A stretch of 30,987 bases of DNA, taken from contig JAIOYM010000003.1 in the NCBI GenBank assembly GCA_021741085.1, positions 1 to 30,987 of the forward strand. Reading direction: 5' to 3'. Both the position numbers and the translations under genes were made by a program. This DNA is from Rickettsiaceae bacterium. Lineage in GTDB: Bacteria > Pseudomonadota > Alphaproteobacteria > Rickettsiales > Rickettsiaceae. Positions 30,735 through 30,987 of this stretch are shown piece after piece. The notes under the pieces were generated by a model. It ran no database searches. It had not been told where the DNA came from and saw only the letters and a list, made by a program, of their open reading frames with translations. The stretch's first letter is position 1. Each line of letters begins with the position of its first letter.

Positions 30735-30987
30735 CCTGGATTGCCACGCTCTTAAAAGAGCTCGCAATGACGCTTGCGCGTTACTGCTAGAGGATGTTAC
30801 TTCTTTTTGTATTAGAACTGCTTGAATGCCTATCAGTTATAGATCTGCGTCATCAAGCTCTTAAAAGACTCCACATTCCAACACTCCCCATAAATTTTTT
30901 CCCTATCTCCCTACAATTTTACTACCTCCTATCTAACTTTCCCATGTTTGCGCGCCCAACCTATAGTTGAATACGTATTTGAAGAGT
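30735..30987 (+). repeat. Dispersed palindromic repeat, copy D (continues to window edge)
   Basis: The copy begins CCTGGATTGCCACG six bases after the hlyD-like stop. It passes through CTCGCAATGACG, GCTAGAGGATGTT and a degenerate TATAATAGAATCGC (ttgtattagaactgc). It then follows copy B closely (ATCAAGCTCTTAAAAGACTCCA... to GCGCGCCCAACC) and diverges in the last ~20 bases. The core is a strong hairpin: ATTGC (30740-30744)/GCAAT (30764-30768) around GCTCTT (30748-30753)/AAGAGC (30756-30761). Confidence 0.85.

Overview
The window is AT-rich, gene-dense bacterial chromosome with few Shine-Dalgarno motifs and many A/T runs. The gene content points to an alphaproteobacterium of the order Rickettsiales, that is, an obligate intracellular symbiont or pathogen. 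Evidence for this is a GapR/DUF2312 protein, an alphaproteobacterial TIGR01459-type HAD protein, rpmB next to rpmE, a rimP-nusA-infB cluster, a PrtD/HlyD type I secretion pair, a very large ankyrin-repeat protein and dispersed short palindromic repeats. The genus cannot be settled from the sequence alone.

Layout. 1-672 is an array of a long, palindrome-rich dispersed repeat. 875-7119 on the minus strand holds translation and transcription factors: rimP and nusA, then a gene-free gap of about 0.77 kb, infB, and rplU-rpmA behind their own promoter. 7368-8555 on plus carries gapR-like and nadK. A convergent HAD-family gene follows at 8591-9454, then gyrB at 9539-11974. 11975-12473 has an inverted, interrupted copy of the repeat and the leader of an orphan gene (12474-13475). 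13644-15648 on minus has ruvC-rimM and rpmB/rpmE. tRNA-Cys and xerD are on plus at 15883-16920. A TTG-started ABC ATPase overlaps rlmJ on minus (16907-18656). rmuC and sua5 are on plus (18712-20971). The 1225-residue ankyrin protein is on minus (21032-24709). rsmD-radA (25114-26986) overlap on plus. A two-gene type I secretion operon, PrtD-like ABC exporter plus HlyD-like adaptor, fills 27302-30729. A further repeat copy runs to the window edge.

How the parts fit. Most genes are core information processing: ribosome proteins and maturation, transcription, DNA topology and recombination, tRNA modification. The accessory, probably host-directed part is the ankyrin protein, the orphan charged protein and the type I exporter. 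The most interesting observation links two of these. The ankyrin gene and the hlyD-like gene each contain an uninterrupted run of eight G on the coding strand, unusual in so AT-rich a sequence. In hlyD a one-base slip in either direction would truncate the adaptor. In the ankyrin gene it would swap the last 17 or so residues, where a secretion signal could lie. The ankyrin gene also has an A9 run at codons 6-8 and two in-frame short tandem repeats. A slippage-variable effector/exporter pair is therefore a testable hypothesis, not a demonstrated fact. The second notable item is the dispersed repeat, whose outer arms are conserved while the palindromic cores between them differ in every copy.
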